DNA of 64,000 nt from Aquila chrysaetos chrysaetos. Taxonomy: Eukaryota > Chordata > Aves > Accipitriformes > Accipitridae. The translations under genes and the position numbers were made by a program. This document shows positions 1-10,009 of the stretch, piece by piece (positions within the stretch are counted from its first letter, which is position 1; the number at the start of each line of letters is the position of its first letter). Location: positions 81,415 through 145,414 of the forward strand of contig NW_024470396.1 in assembly GCF_900496995.4 (NCBI RefSeq), given 5' to 3'. The notes below the pieces were generated by a model. That model was not told the DNA's origin, made no database searches, and saw only the letters and a program-made list of their open reading frames with translations.

Positions 1-541
1 TCAGATGACAACCAATAAAAGCACAGAGCACTACAATACCAGAAAAAACCACAACAGAGATCACACAATGCGAGACAATCTCACATGACAGTCAATACAA
101 ATACAGAGCAAAACAACTGCAAGACAAAGGCAAATACAGATCAATACAAAGCAAAAAAACCGCAAAGCAATCTCACAGAGCCACCGGCCGCATCTTCCCT
201 CCGACACCACTCCCAGACCCACCTCCTTATGGCGCTCCTCTGCCTTCCCTCGTCACTCAGTGGCACGCATCTTGTCCCTCCGCATCTGAAAAAAAAAAAA
301 AAACCACCATATCGAACAAGTCACCTGGATGCAGAGCAAGAGACTAACAAGTCCAGAGGTCTCAATTCAATCTGCGAAGACCATCTAGAGTCCAACTACA
401 GCCTGCCACTTTAAAAAAACCCCAACAATAAACCACCAAACTAACAAACAAAAAAAACCACCACACAAACAGGGCCAAACTTTAAGCCCATCACATGAAA
501 GACTTAACACCTTAGAGAGTCAAATCTGCTTCACTGCCCCT

Positions 542-1500
542 CAATGGCCCCTGCCACACAGCTCCAATCGTCTCCGTAAAACACTATCGGCACAGCTATC
601 CACACAGCCCACTGATGGCTACTAGAGCCAAGATGACTGTACAACCCTCGCCTAAATGGTCTAGGCACGCCAACGTTTCACCCATAGACTCTTATCGCTG
701 TTCCACCTACCCCTGACTCTATAGCCCCGGGCAGAGCAGCTCCAAGCCAAACATGCCCGTGCGCAGAACATCACCACGTGGAACGCTACCAACAAGGTGA
801 TTCAAAGAGAGACAAAACTCTCAGCAAGAAGAATGACCCCCGAACGGGAGGCACCGTCAGACAAGACGACCTACAGGGCCGCAACCGTGAGGCCAGGAGG
901 CTCTACGGCAGAGCCCAAGAACAGGAGTCGAACGGAACGGCTCGTTACAAGACGGCACCGTCAAAACCGAGATGATGGATGCACGAGAAGCCTGGCATCG
1001 AGACCTAAGGACATCAGGATGCAGAGAAAGAGTCCCAGGCCGAGAAAACAGACAGCTAGAGAACGGAGCTGCCAAAGCAGCCCAGAAGAACGCCGCAAAA
1101 GTAGACCGAGCGGAACGTGCCAAGACCGATCCACACTTCAGAGCTCCGAAGCGCAAGAAAAGAGGCACCCAATTGGCATGGTGCCGATGAGTAAGGGCAT
1201 TCGAGACCCTAGGGACGGCGCCCGAAGCGCATGCCGCGCTCCCTGAGCGCAAAGACTGACGATGGCGTTGAGAGCCACGGAAGGTCGAAGGCACAGAAGA
1301 CAGACTACACAAACTACACACCACCACGGACACAGGCTGGAACTGCCCTGCCCGGCACACGCCGGTCTCGTGCTGAAAAGCAACCCGCTCCCTTCCTCTG
1401 CCCAAACAGGACTGCTCCTGGACAGCCCTGCCCTCCTACCCTATCTTTAAAACCCCTCCCTGCAATTCCCAGCTCTGTCCCTCCCTCCCAGCCTCTCCCA
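542..1500. other. Segment present only in copy 1 of the duplicated unit; no gene recognised
   Basis: This stretch has no counterpart between the matching blocks of copy 2, where the flanks meet near 2,998-3,004. It is moderately GC-rich, has no recognisable protein and shows no clear terminal repeats. It may be an insertion into copy 1 or a deletion from copy 2; the sequence alone does not decide. Confidence 0.5.
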
Positions 1501-1795
1501 AGCCCGGGTCCCTCAACTTAACTTTCAGAGGGCCAAGGGCTACGAATCCATCCTCCACGAAAATCACATGGGCTAACTGGGATGATCCGGCAGTCGCCAG
1601 GTTCCTCTTCATCATCTGCAGTGAAGACAAAAAAAAAAAAAAAAAACAACAACCAAAAAAACCCAACAAAATCAGAAGAGGTAGGAAGTAACCCATCAGC
1701 CAACACCAACTACTTTCCCAACCCCCCACTTAATCACACACACCACGGTGTTACACTTACCTGCTCATTCCAGAGTCACACCCTGCAGCCATCAT

Positions 1796-2056
1796 TGTAG
1801 TCAGGGTCTGGCGGCCGGAAAATATCGCGCTGTACGGAAAGATAGGGCCCCTCTCCTGATAGCCAATAGCATCACGTTTATTATGTAAGCGGACGGAAGT
1901 GACGCTGTAATCCCAAGCTATATAATGCCGTGTTACTCACCAATAAACGCCTTTTGCCGTCCACCACATTGGTGTCTGTGAGCTGATGGCCCGAGCGGCC
2001 TGGGGTTGGTCGCCGTGCCATTCCTGAACCAGGTCGCCACGCCAACGAAGGCAACA
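1796..2056 (+). mobile_element. Solo LTR of an alpharetrovirus-like endogenous retrovirus
   Basis: The 261-bp element starts TGTAG and ends CA, with a perfect 6-bp target duplication (CATCAT at 1,790-1,795 and 2,057-2,062). Inside are a CCAAT box (near 1,862), TATATAA (1,919-1,925), AATAAA (1,942-1,947) and an R/U5-like segment resembling the avian leukosis group around the CCACATTGGTGT motif. No internal viral sequence remains, so this is the product of LTR-LTR recombination. The matching site in copy 2 of the duplicated unit (near 3,285-3,300) is empty, so the insertion postdates the duplication. Confidence 0.85.
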
Positions 2057-2689
2057 CATCATCTCTCACGGTACCTAGAAACAGCAAGACACACAAAATT
2101 AGCATAGCACTCGCGAGAAGTCACCGGCCCCACGCTCCTCCTCCCTAAGCCACAGCTCGCCTCAAACGTTCATCCCATTCCAAAGGTGGCCCGCACAGCG
2201 CCTGCAAAACAAAAGGTAAACGCTTAACCGAGCAACCACAAAGTACTTCGATATTAAACACCAACCCGTCCCAAAACCGCCTCACTTTCTCACACTGCTC
2301 ATCAGCTGCAGCTTCAGCCCTCCGAGTCCGCGTGCACCACCTGCAAAAACCAAAGCAGAAGATGCATGCTGAGACACCGCCCGAAACCTCAGCCTGCCCG
2401 GACTGATTCCCAACTCGCTCTCCTTTCCCTTGGCCGCTCGACCACCCCTGCTCTCTCATCAAGAGCTTGCCACATCAAGGCATGCGTACCGCCTGTAAAA
2501 AAACAAACGACAAGGGATGCTTCCAACTTGGCCAACAATACGACACCCTCAAAAGAACAGTTCCTTTAACCCAGTAGTCACGGCTCACCTTGCCCGAGTC
2601 ACCTCCAGTACCGACGGCCCGCTTCGCTCCTTGCTTCGTACCTTCCAAATAAAAGAAAAAAAGAACCCTATCAGCTAGTCATAGAGCCA

Positions 2690-3530
2690 CCGGCCACATC
2701 TTCCCTCTGATTCCACGCACGGACCCACCTTCTTACACTGCTCCGCTCCCCTCCTCTGTTGCTCTGTGGCACGCAACTTGTCCCTCTGCATCTGAAAAAA
2801 ACCATATTGAATGAGTCACCAAGATGCAGAGCAAGAGCTTAACAATTCCAGAGGTCTTGATTCCATCTAGGAATACCATCTGGAGTCCAACTACAGCCTG
2901 CCATCCTAGAGGAAAAAAGAAGAAAAAAAAAAGCCAGGGCCAAACTTTAAGCCCATCACGTGCAACACTTAACACCTTAGAGACTCAAATCTGCTTCATT
3001 ACCCAGCCCTGGTCCCTCAACTTCGCTTTCAGAGGCCGAGGTGCTGAATCCATCATTCAGAAAAATCGCACGGGCTAACTGGGATATTCCTGCAGTTGCC
3101 AGGCTCCTCTTTGTCATCTGCAGGGAAAAAAAACAAAACAAACAAACAAACGAGCCCAAACCAAACCAGAAAAGGGAGTAAGCGTCCCATCGGCCAACGC
3201 CAACTACTTCCCCAACTCCCCCGCTCCTCACAAGCGCCACTGCATTACGCTTACACGCTCATTGCGGAGTCGGACGCTGCGGCCGTCGTCACTCGTGGTA
3301 CCGAAGATAGATAGACACAAATGTGAAGAGTTACCAGCCCCATGCTCCTCCTCGCTAATCCACAGCTCACCTCAAACGCTCATCCCACTCCAAAGGTGGC
3401 CCGCACAGCGCCTCCAAAACAAAAGGGAAAAGCTTAACCGAGCGGCCACGTAATACTTTGCTACACAACACCGACCTGGTCGACGACTGCCTCACCTTCT
3501 CGGACCGTTTGTCAGCATGCAGCTCTGCAG
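2690..3530. repeat. Copy 2 of the duplicated multi-block unit
   Basis: This compact copy has the same block order as 180-2,300 without the extra 960 bases and without the solo LTR. It gives the ancestral empty site for the LTR insertion. The blocks are diverged by eye by roughly 10-20 percent, so the duplication is not recent. No coding sequence was recognised. Confidence 0.65.
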
Positions 3531-3561
3531 GAGACCTTATAGCAGACTTCACGGTACGTAA

Positions 3562-3652
3562 AGGGTGCCTATAGGAAACCTGCAGAGGGACTTTTTACAA
3601 GGGTGTACGTCAATAGGACAAGGCGGTAACAACTTCAGTCCTAAAGAGGGTA
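3562..3652 (+). mobile_element. CR1 LINE 3' portion, left half, split by the provirus
   Basis: The sequence running into AAAGAGGGTA matches the terminal part of avian CR1 elements. It stops exactly at the 6-bp target duplication (AGGGTA, 3,647-3,652) of the provirus and resumes at 8,475. It is a 5'-truncated, non-coding CR1 copy. Confidence 0.8.
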
Positions 3653-4119
3653 AGAAGCAGGGAGCCATCTGGAGACGTGAGCCAAGTAACAACTGGACAC
3701 CAATACGGTTAAGGTTGTTCTCCTCTTTAATTGTACAACACTCAGTTATATCTTGTTTCTATTTCCTATCATGCGCAAGCCATTTGTTGATTGGTTAGCA
3801 TGTGTCGTTCACGCGCCTAAACAATAATCTAATTGGATATGTTCTTCTGATCACGCAAATGGTCCCTCCACTTGCATCTTGTTACCAGTCACGTATACTC
3901 AACCTTGTTATACTTTTTATGCTTGCTTTGCAGTTTCGTTTCTTCCCCGTGTTGTATTATCTCGAACAGTTTTGATTCCTCGCCTTGAAAAGTTTTGGTG
4001 CAATTTCATTTTCCCATATTCCTTTCATCACTTAGAGTCTGTTCTCGGTTATCAGTCCCGGATTGTCCAAACCCTGCAGTATTATTCCATGACCGTTTTC
4101 TGCAAGAAATTCCTCTACA
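3653..4119 (-). repeat. 3' LTR of the provirus
   Basis: This 467-bp LTR (TGTAG at its minus-strand start, CTTCT at its end) matches the other LTR closely. It differs mainly by 23 extra bases near 3,973-3,996, bounded by a short CAGTTTT/AAGTTTT repeat, which suggests slippage or deletion in the other copy. It lies at the left because the element is on the minus strand. Confidence 0.88.
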
Positions 4120-4139
4120 TATCCCCCTTTTTCTTTTTG
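4120..4139 (-). other. Polypurine tract next to the 3' LTR
   Basis: Read on the minus strand, an uninterrupted A/G run ending in GGGGG lies two to three bases before the LTR start TGTAG. This is the expected plus-strand primer position and helps fix the LTR edge. Confidence 0.7.
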
Positions 4140-5320
4140 GACAAGCCAGGCCTGATTTACTAACTTTTCTAAGCCCTTTTTTGTTTTGAGCAATCCAGGC
4201 TTGATCAATAACTTGGAATGCTATTTTTCTCAACAAGCTAAGCAAGGTAAAATTACTACAATATCTAGGATCACAATAACTACCACAATACCCGTGTGAC
4301 ATAACCCTTTAAGCCAACCCATTATCCCTAATGACCCAAACCATGAGGACTGTGATGAAGGTGGACCATCCGTACATTCTTGTGCCGTCTTGCTCCGCGA
4401 ACTCAGCCCAGCGATCGGTAGGTGTCAGCTTTCCATGGGCGTCCCCACGGAGGCCATAACGGCATTGCCGTATACCAGCCCGATGCTCTTCGGAAAATCC
4501 CGGTATTTATACATTTGCAGAGGAACAGATTTCAGCACACGTGGCCAGCAGGTGCCGAAATTCGCCTCGGCTGAAACATGGGGAGCCTATGACACGTGCG
4601 CTTGCTGGCCCAGTGCGCTGCACGAGTCATAGCCGTCCTGTCTGTTGGTTCATGGGCTTTGTGATGCGGTTGCAATGCACAGAGAATCTTGACCTGTTGC
4701 GTTGGCCAAGGTAACCTACAAGATCTATGAACACAATTAATTAAACACAGTAAAAGCAACATTATACCTAATAAAATACACAAGAATAAAAGAAACTCCC
4801 ATTTTTAACGAAGATACAAACCAACTCCTAAGTCCCCATCCCGCAGCTAAATGCTAAGCCAAATGACAGCTTCCTTAATAGCGTTAAAACTCTTGCAGCT
4901 CCTTCTTGCCTCTGCAGTTCTGTTATCTTGTTTATTAATTGTTCCACTGTCCAAGTTCCTCATGTCCGTTATTTTTCTGGTGGTTCAAAAGTCCTTTCAT
5001 ATTGCAGCTGTCACGTACTCTGGCCCACTCATGCTAACTGCGGCCTACTTATGCTAACTCTAAATAATCAGGCTCAAAGAAATGTTCCCCATTTTCCATG
5101 AAAAATTAAAAACATCCCCGTAGGTAAAGCAGCTGGAATAGAAAAAAAGAGCGTGATCTTCTGGAATAGGTATAGTTACACCAAGCTGTAGCATTTCTAT
5201 AAACAGGCAAAATAGCATTTACATTCTGACCCTTTAGAGTGGTGTTATAGGTGTAATTAAACATCACACAGGCATTCATGATGACTGATCCTAACAACTC
5301 TAACTCTTGAGGTTCTTGCA
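4140..5320 (-). other. 3' internal remnant of the provirus, possibly env-derived
   Basis: This 1.2-kb stretch lies between the reverse-transcriptase remnant and the 3' LTR, where env would sit. The only suggestive sign is a short hydrophobic stretch read on the minus strand around 4,720-4,800, like a transmembrane segment. No surface-glycoprotein motifs, furin site or intact frame were seen. The env identity is inferred from position only. Confidence 0.35.
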
Positions 5321-6016
5321 TTACTTGAGGCAGACGTGCAAAGAATTTACAAGATGTTGCACGACGCTTTCCAAATACTGCGTTGTTTCTGTTGTAATTA
5401 AAATATCATCCATATAATGATATATTATAGCATTTGGAACTGCGTCTTGGCTCGGTTGAATAGCCGCAGCAACTACTATCTGACATCTAGTAGGACTATT
5501 CATCATGCCCTGAGGTAGTACTGTCCACCGATAACGCTGCATAGGCTCGGCATTATTTACACTAGGCACAGAAAAGACAAAATGTGCACAATCATCAGGA
5601 TGTAAAGGAATCCTGAAGAAGCAGCCTTTTAAATCAATTACTTGTAATTCCCACTCTTTAGGGATCATTGTAGGATTTGGCGTTTTCGGCTGGGTAATCC
5701 CCATAGGTTGTAAATCCCATAGGCTCGTAAAGCCTGTAATAATCTCCATTTTCCCGACCTTTTTTGGAATAACAAAAATTGGTGTATTCCACGGACTGGT
5801 TGAAGTGACAATGTGTCCTTGCTGCAACTGCTCTTGAATTAATTTATGTGCTTGTATCAATTTATCCCCTTTTAACGGCCACTGATCGACCCAAACAGGC
5901 ACAGAGGTTAGCCACGTAAGTGTGAGCAGGGGTTTTACATCAGTGACCCTTAGGATAAATTTGAAGTGACTGTGGTTAGGGTAAGGTGCCATTGTTTCAA
6001 CAAATCTCCACCCCAC
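5321..6016 (-). pseudogene. Reverse transcriptase remnant (N-terminal half of pol)
   Basis: About 230 codons show a retroviral reverse transcriptase with the fingers/palm order intact and the catalytic YMDD motif near the low-coordinate end. Proline-rich segments upstream of the palm are also typical. The sequence ends shortly after YMDD, and the connection domain, RNase H and integrase are not found. It overlaps the end of the protease frame (5,950-6,016), consistent with a frameshifted pro-pol arrangement. The truncation makes it non-functional. Confidence 0.85.
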
Positions 6017-6294
6017 AAATTTACAGATGAATCAAGTACATAAGGCTGAATCCATGCTTCATGCTTCTCAGGCCCCTTTACTGACAAAAGTTTGGCACTT
6101 CGCGTGGATTGTTGAGTGCCTCCTATACCAACAATTGTAGAAAGAGCTATTTGCAATGGCCATGAAGTTGGCCAGTCTTTTTTCGATATTATAGAAAAGT
6201 CTGCTCCAGTATCTAGCAATCCCAAAAACCATCTACCCTCAATTTGCAATTTTAAAATCGGCTGTTGCTGTGTTATTTCCTGTGACCACAACAC
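5950..6294 (-). pseudogene. Retroviral aspartic protease remnant
   Basis: The frame contains the active-site motif LDTGAD followed by a hydrophobic flap-like region, as in retropepsins. About 115 codons remain, near the usual protease size plus a C-terminal extension. It follows the dUTPase remnant on the minus strand and overlaps the reverse-transcriptase frame at its end. It is part of a dead provirus. Confidence 0.82.
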
Positions 6295-6374
6295 AAAAGG
6301 ACTCCTGGTGTTATCAAAGCTACTGTTGCCTCGATTATTTTACATGTTTTGAGGTACCCAAGAAGGAAGCAATA

Positions 6375-6740
6375 TTAAGCTATTTTTGTGTTTGCCGGAA
6401 TTGTACATGGAATTTGCGTTGAAGCTAGCATGATTTTAATTTCCCCTTGATAATCTGAATCAATAACTTCAGAGTATACAATTATTCCCTGCGTTGTAGC
6501 ACTAGATCGTCCAATTGTTAATCCTAACATGCCATCAGGCAAAGGTCCGAATATTGCACTCCCCACAATATAAATTCTCTGTTCTTTTATTGAGAGATCA
6601 GCTGCTGTTGTCAAATCCAGCCCAGCACTCCCTGTAGTTGCGGGCTGGAGGTCATAGATGGTTCTTGCGTGCTGCCTGTCTGTATAGCAGTCCCATCGGT
6701 TAGTGGTGCCTCCACCAAATTCCAGACCCTGTTGGTTCAC
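6375..6740 (-). pseudogene. Retroviral dUTPase remnant
   Basis: The translation carries the trimeric dUTPase motifs in order: AGLDL (motif 1), a GRSS segment (motif 2) and an ID-SDY-GE segment (motif 3). In betaretroviruses this domain lies at the front of the pro frame, which is how it sits here. The upstream join to the gag remnant near 6,740-6,795 is abrupt, with no capsid or nucleocapsid zinc knuckles. Confidence 0.82.
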
Positions 6741-6794
6741 GGGTCACCGGGTCTCGCACCCCTCCTGTAGTTTCCCTTGCTGTAGAGCTTTTTC

Positions 6795-7800
6795 TCAACA
6801 GCGTTGCATCAAGCTATGTGTATTTTTTCCCAAATCATTAGGTGAATTGTCACGTTTAGTATCAAAGTCTGGTAAGGTCGGAGCTGAAGGCACTATAATG
6901 TTTTTTCCGCACCACTGTAAAGGAGGAGCCACAGAATTAGACAGAAGCACAGAGTTAGAGGGATTAGGAGGAGAAGGCGATACAGGCAGTGCAGCAAAGT
7001 CAGGTTCTGTTTGAGGCAGCCCGGGTGTAGACGAAGGCAACGGAGGGTATATGCTAGGTATAATTTGTTCATGTTGAGCAGCGATATCTGGGGGCTGTTT
7101 TTTCCTAGGTGGATTTTTACTCACTTCCTGATTCTGCAGGGTTTCCTTCAAGCGTACGGTTAGGGAGGCTTGGGAACGGTCAGATGACTGATTAATATCG
7201 GCAGTCCCAGGGAGTGGAGCAGAAGTCAAGGGCACAGGAGCAGGGCAGACAAGCTCCGGAGAAGCCAAAAGTTTCTCTTGCTGCATAATGTTTTTCTCCC
7301 TGCGTTTCCCCTTCGCTTGCAGTTGGAGACAGAGCAGCAGAAGCAGACACAGACGCTTTATGATCTGCTTTCATTTCTTGTAGAGTTGTCTTAATTCCCA
7401 TAAAGTTGCAAGGCTTGTAACTTCTTTAGACCCATCACTAATTTCATCCCATAGGGAGGTTCCGATAGCTTCCCGGGTACAAAGCTCAAAAGCTGAACCC
7501 ACACTAATTAAAGGTTTCTGTCCTTGTTCCATTGTAAAAGCCTCTTTAAACATTACATCTTTCCACACTGGTCCCAGCTCCCGGGCTCTTATACCTTCCT
7601 TGCGACCTTCAATCCTGTCAGCCCAGAGTAAATCCCCAAGCTCTCGCCATTCTTGCGGGCTAAAGAACAACGAGGCAGACTGACAAGGCCCCTTTTTCTC
7701 GAGCCCATTTTACAAGGGCTTGAATTCCCTTAATGTCCGCTTCCATCCCTCTCTTAGAGAGGATAGTTGTAAGAAGTCGGATTGCCGCCTCATCTTCCAT
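6795..7800 (-). pseudogene. gag remnant: matrix and proline-rich region only
   Basis: A start codon at 7,800-7,798 opens a matrix-like domain (about 7,800-7,371, with at least one frame change near 7,665). A proline-rich segment at 7,286-6,795 contains a PSIYPPLP-type stretch like a late-domain region. The major homology region and Cys-His boxes expected of capsid and nucleocapsid are absent, so about half of gag has been deleted. The beta-like assignment rests on the matrix pattern and the downstream dUTPase. Confidence 0.7.
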
Positions 7801-8010
7801 GGCGGTCCTTACCTTGGACAAAGAGTCAGCGCGGCCGTGTGAGCTCCAGACTCCGACGCTTATTTCGGCTCTGGTCCACCTCCGTCTCCCACGTCTCAGC
7901 CTCCTGGTATCGTACTTCTTACGATGCTTTTGGAGGTTCCAGCAAGCCATCCTCAGCCTCCCGGTATCACTCTTCTTTGATACTTTTTGGAGGTCTCTGC
8001 AAGCTGTCGG

Positions 8011-8028
8011 GTCCCTGTTCGGGCACCA
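8011..8028 (-). other. Primer-binding site for a lysine tRNA
   Basis: On the minus strand the 18 bases read TGGTGCCCGAACAGGGAC, two bases inside the 5' LTR. From memory this differs by one base from the primer site complementary to tRNA-Lys(UUU). Its position confirms the element's orientation and the LTR edge at 8,031. Confidence 0.85.
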
Positions 8029-8030
8029 CT

Positions 8031-8474
8031 AGAAGCAGGGAGCCATCTGGAGATGCGAGCCAAGTAACAACTAGACACCGATACGGTTAGGGTTGTTCTC
8101 CTCTTTAATTGTACAACACTCAGTTATATCTTGTTTCTATTTCCTATCACGCGTAAGCCATTTGTTGATTGGTTAGCATGTGTTGTTCACACGCCTAAAC
8201 AATAATCTAATTGGATAAGTTCTTCTGATCACACGAATAGTCCCTCCACTTGCATCTTGTTACCAGTCACGTATACTCGACCTTGTTATACTTTTTATAC
8301 TTGCTTTGCAGTTTTGTTTCTTCCCCATGTTGTATTATCTCGAACAGTTTTGGTGCAGTTTCATTTTCCCATATTCCTCTCATCACTTAGAGTCTGTTCT
8401 CTGTTATCAGTCCTGCATTGTCCAAACCCCGCAGTATTATTCCATGACCGTTTTCTGCAAGAAATTCCTCTACA
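8031..8474 (-). repeat. 5' LTR of the provirus
   Basis: This 444-bp LTR is nearly identical to the copy at 3,653-4,119 apart from scattered substitutions and a 23-base length difference. The flanking primer site on its inner side marks it as the 5' LTR of a minus-strand element. Confidence 0.88.
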
Positions 8475-8720
8475 AGGGTACATTTAGTTTAGGTGTTAGG
8501 AAGAAGTTCCTCACTATGGGTGGCGAGGCACTGGAACGGGTTGCCCAGAGAACCTGCGGATGCTCCCTCCCTGGAAGCATTCAAGGCCAGGTCAGAGGGG
8601 GCTTTGAGCAACCTGGACTCGCGGAAGGTGTCCCTACCCATTGGGGGGGGGAAGGGGGGGTTGGAACTATAGGATCTGTAAGGTCCCTTCCAACCCAAAC
8701 CATTCTATGATTCTATGACA
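8475..8720 (+). mobile_element. CR1 LINE 3' end, right half
   Basis: This resumes the CR1 copy interrupted by the provirus and runs to the characteristic tail (ATTCTATGATTCTATGA near 8,702-8,718). The GGTTGCCCAGAGAA and CCCTTCCAACCCAAACC segments are standard CR1 3'-UTR sequence. A G run near 8,643-8,660 is expanded. Confidence 0.9.
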
Positions 8721-10009
8721 TCCAAATCCAACTGCAAAACTCATCTGAGAAAGGATGGTGAACCCTCCTCCCTTTCCCCACCAGTCCCAAAACTTTAAAA
8801 ACCCCTTTTCTTCTCCTCAACTGTCAGGAAAGGAACCCCACTGCTTCCTGACACCTCCTGCCCTCCATTTGCACCCCTGAACCCCCTTTGGTGGCTACTC
8901 CTCAGGAGCCGCTCTTCTGAGCCACATCCCAAATTCTGGGGGCACCTCCTAACCTACAACTCCCCAGAGACTCTGAGCTCTGCCACGTACCCACAAAATG
9001 AAGTTCTAAGGTTTGTAATCTGCAAGGGGCCTGCCACAAGCTGCAAAGGTTCTAGGGACAACATGGCATTCTGTGGGCAACGAGGAAAGGCAACGAGGCG
9101 TCCCAGACCCTGAGAGGCACCGTGCCTCACGGCCCTTCTGCTTTCTTCAGAAATGTTAAAACTCCTTATACAGATGCATACAAGACGCTCACCCTAACCC
9201 CTGCTAAACAATGTCACCATCAGTCCTGTTAAGAGAGATATCAGCAGCTTACACAGTATACAGCAGAACTGGTGAAAAAAACAAGGTTCTGTTTTCAATA
9301 AAGTTGGGAATTCCAGGAAAACAGAAAGCATGAAGAATAAAAAAAAAACCCAAACAATATATACTATTAAACCAGTCTCCCACCCCTGAACACTCAAAAC
9401 AAAATTACTGACCTGAAAAAAAGAAAGAAAGAAAAAAAAGCTGCATAGAAGTGTTACTTTCTACCCCACATACTGCTGAACCCTGAAGCTCTTACCTCAG
9501 GCAGACACCTCTTCCCAAAGGGCTGAGCCAGCTTAAAAGCACCAAAGAACTCAAGAAAAAACTAAGCACCAACACCAGAGAAACCCAGGAGCACAATAAG
9601 CTCCCTTAGCAGAGGCTGTGGCTCAAATACCCCGAGCCTCCGCCCACCACCCTTAGCGCAATCACCTGGGAAAGGGGAAGGGCAAACCACCAGAAGTTAT
9701 CAAGTCAGCTGGAGGAGCAGCAGGAGTGTTCTCAGCTGCCTTAAATTTACAGCAAGTAAGACTCTGAACAGAGAAAGTGACCCTTACTGACAACAAAGAT
9801 ACCTGCTCCTGTATTACAGCTACAACTATTGCATCGGCAACCTGACCAGGTAAGGAATTAAACTTAATTTTTTTGAGGCATAGACAGAAAAAGATACGTG
9901 TGCCTCTAAACTAGGTAGGAAACTAGCTCGTTAAATGCAATAACAACATAGTTATTAAAATCACATCAATCAGCGACGAGGCCAGCAGACGCAACGGTAA
10001 GTTGGCGGC
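8721..10009. other. Unique-looking sequence, no gene recognised
   Basis: About 1.3 kb without a convincing frame on either strand. The only notes are A-rich simple sequence near 9,340-9,440 and a short segment at 9,930-9,965 that recurs in diverged form at 17,118-17,155. Confidence 0.6.

Larger units (their letters stand above)
180..2300. repeat. Copy 1 of a duplicated multi-block unit (interrupted)
   Basis: Four blocks recur in the same order about 1.2-2.5 kb downstream: 180-410 matches 2,690-2,910; 472-540 matches 2,937-2,997; 1,505-1,790 matches 3,005-3,290; 2,065-2,290 matches 3,290-3,480. Copy 1 is longer because it carries about 960 extra bases at 542-1,500 and a solo LTR at 1,796-2,056. 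Several blocks begin, read on the minus strand, with a long T run ending in CAG (for example near 303, 1,640, 2,793 and 3,140). This resembles splice acceptors, but no continuous reading frame links them. No protein family is recognised and the unit is treated as a non-coding duplicated repeat. Confidence 0.7.
3653..8474 (-). mobile_element. Defective betaretrovirus-like (ERVK-type) provirus inserted into a CR1 copy
   Basis: Two direct LTRs (3,653-4,119 and 8,031-8,474) flank remnants in minus-strand order gag, dUTPase, protease, reverse transcriptase and a 3' remnant. A perfect 6-bp duplication AGGGTA (3,647-3,652 and 8,475-8,480) brackets the element. A dUTPase ahead of the protease, a Lys-tRNA primer site and a 6-bp duplication all fit the beta-like class. 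Large parts are gone: capsid and nucleocapsid are missing between about 6,740 and 6,795, and reverse transcriptase stops near 5,321 with RNase H, integrase and most of env absent. The frames are broken, so the copy is dead. Confidence 0.9.
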
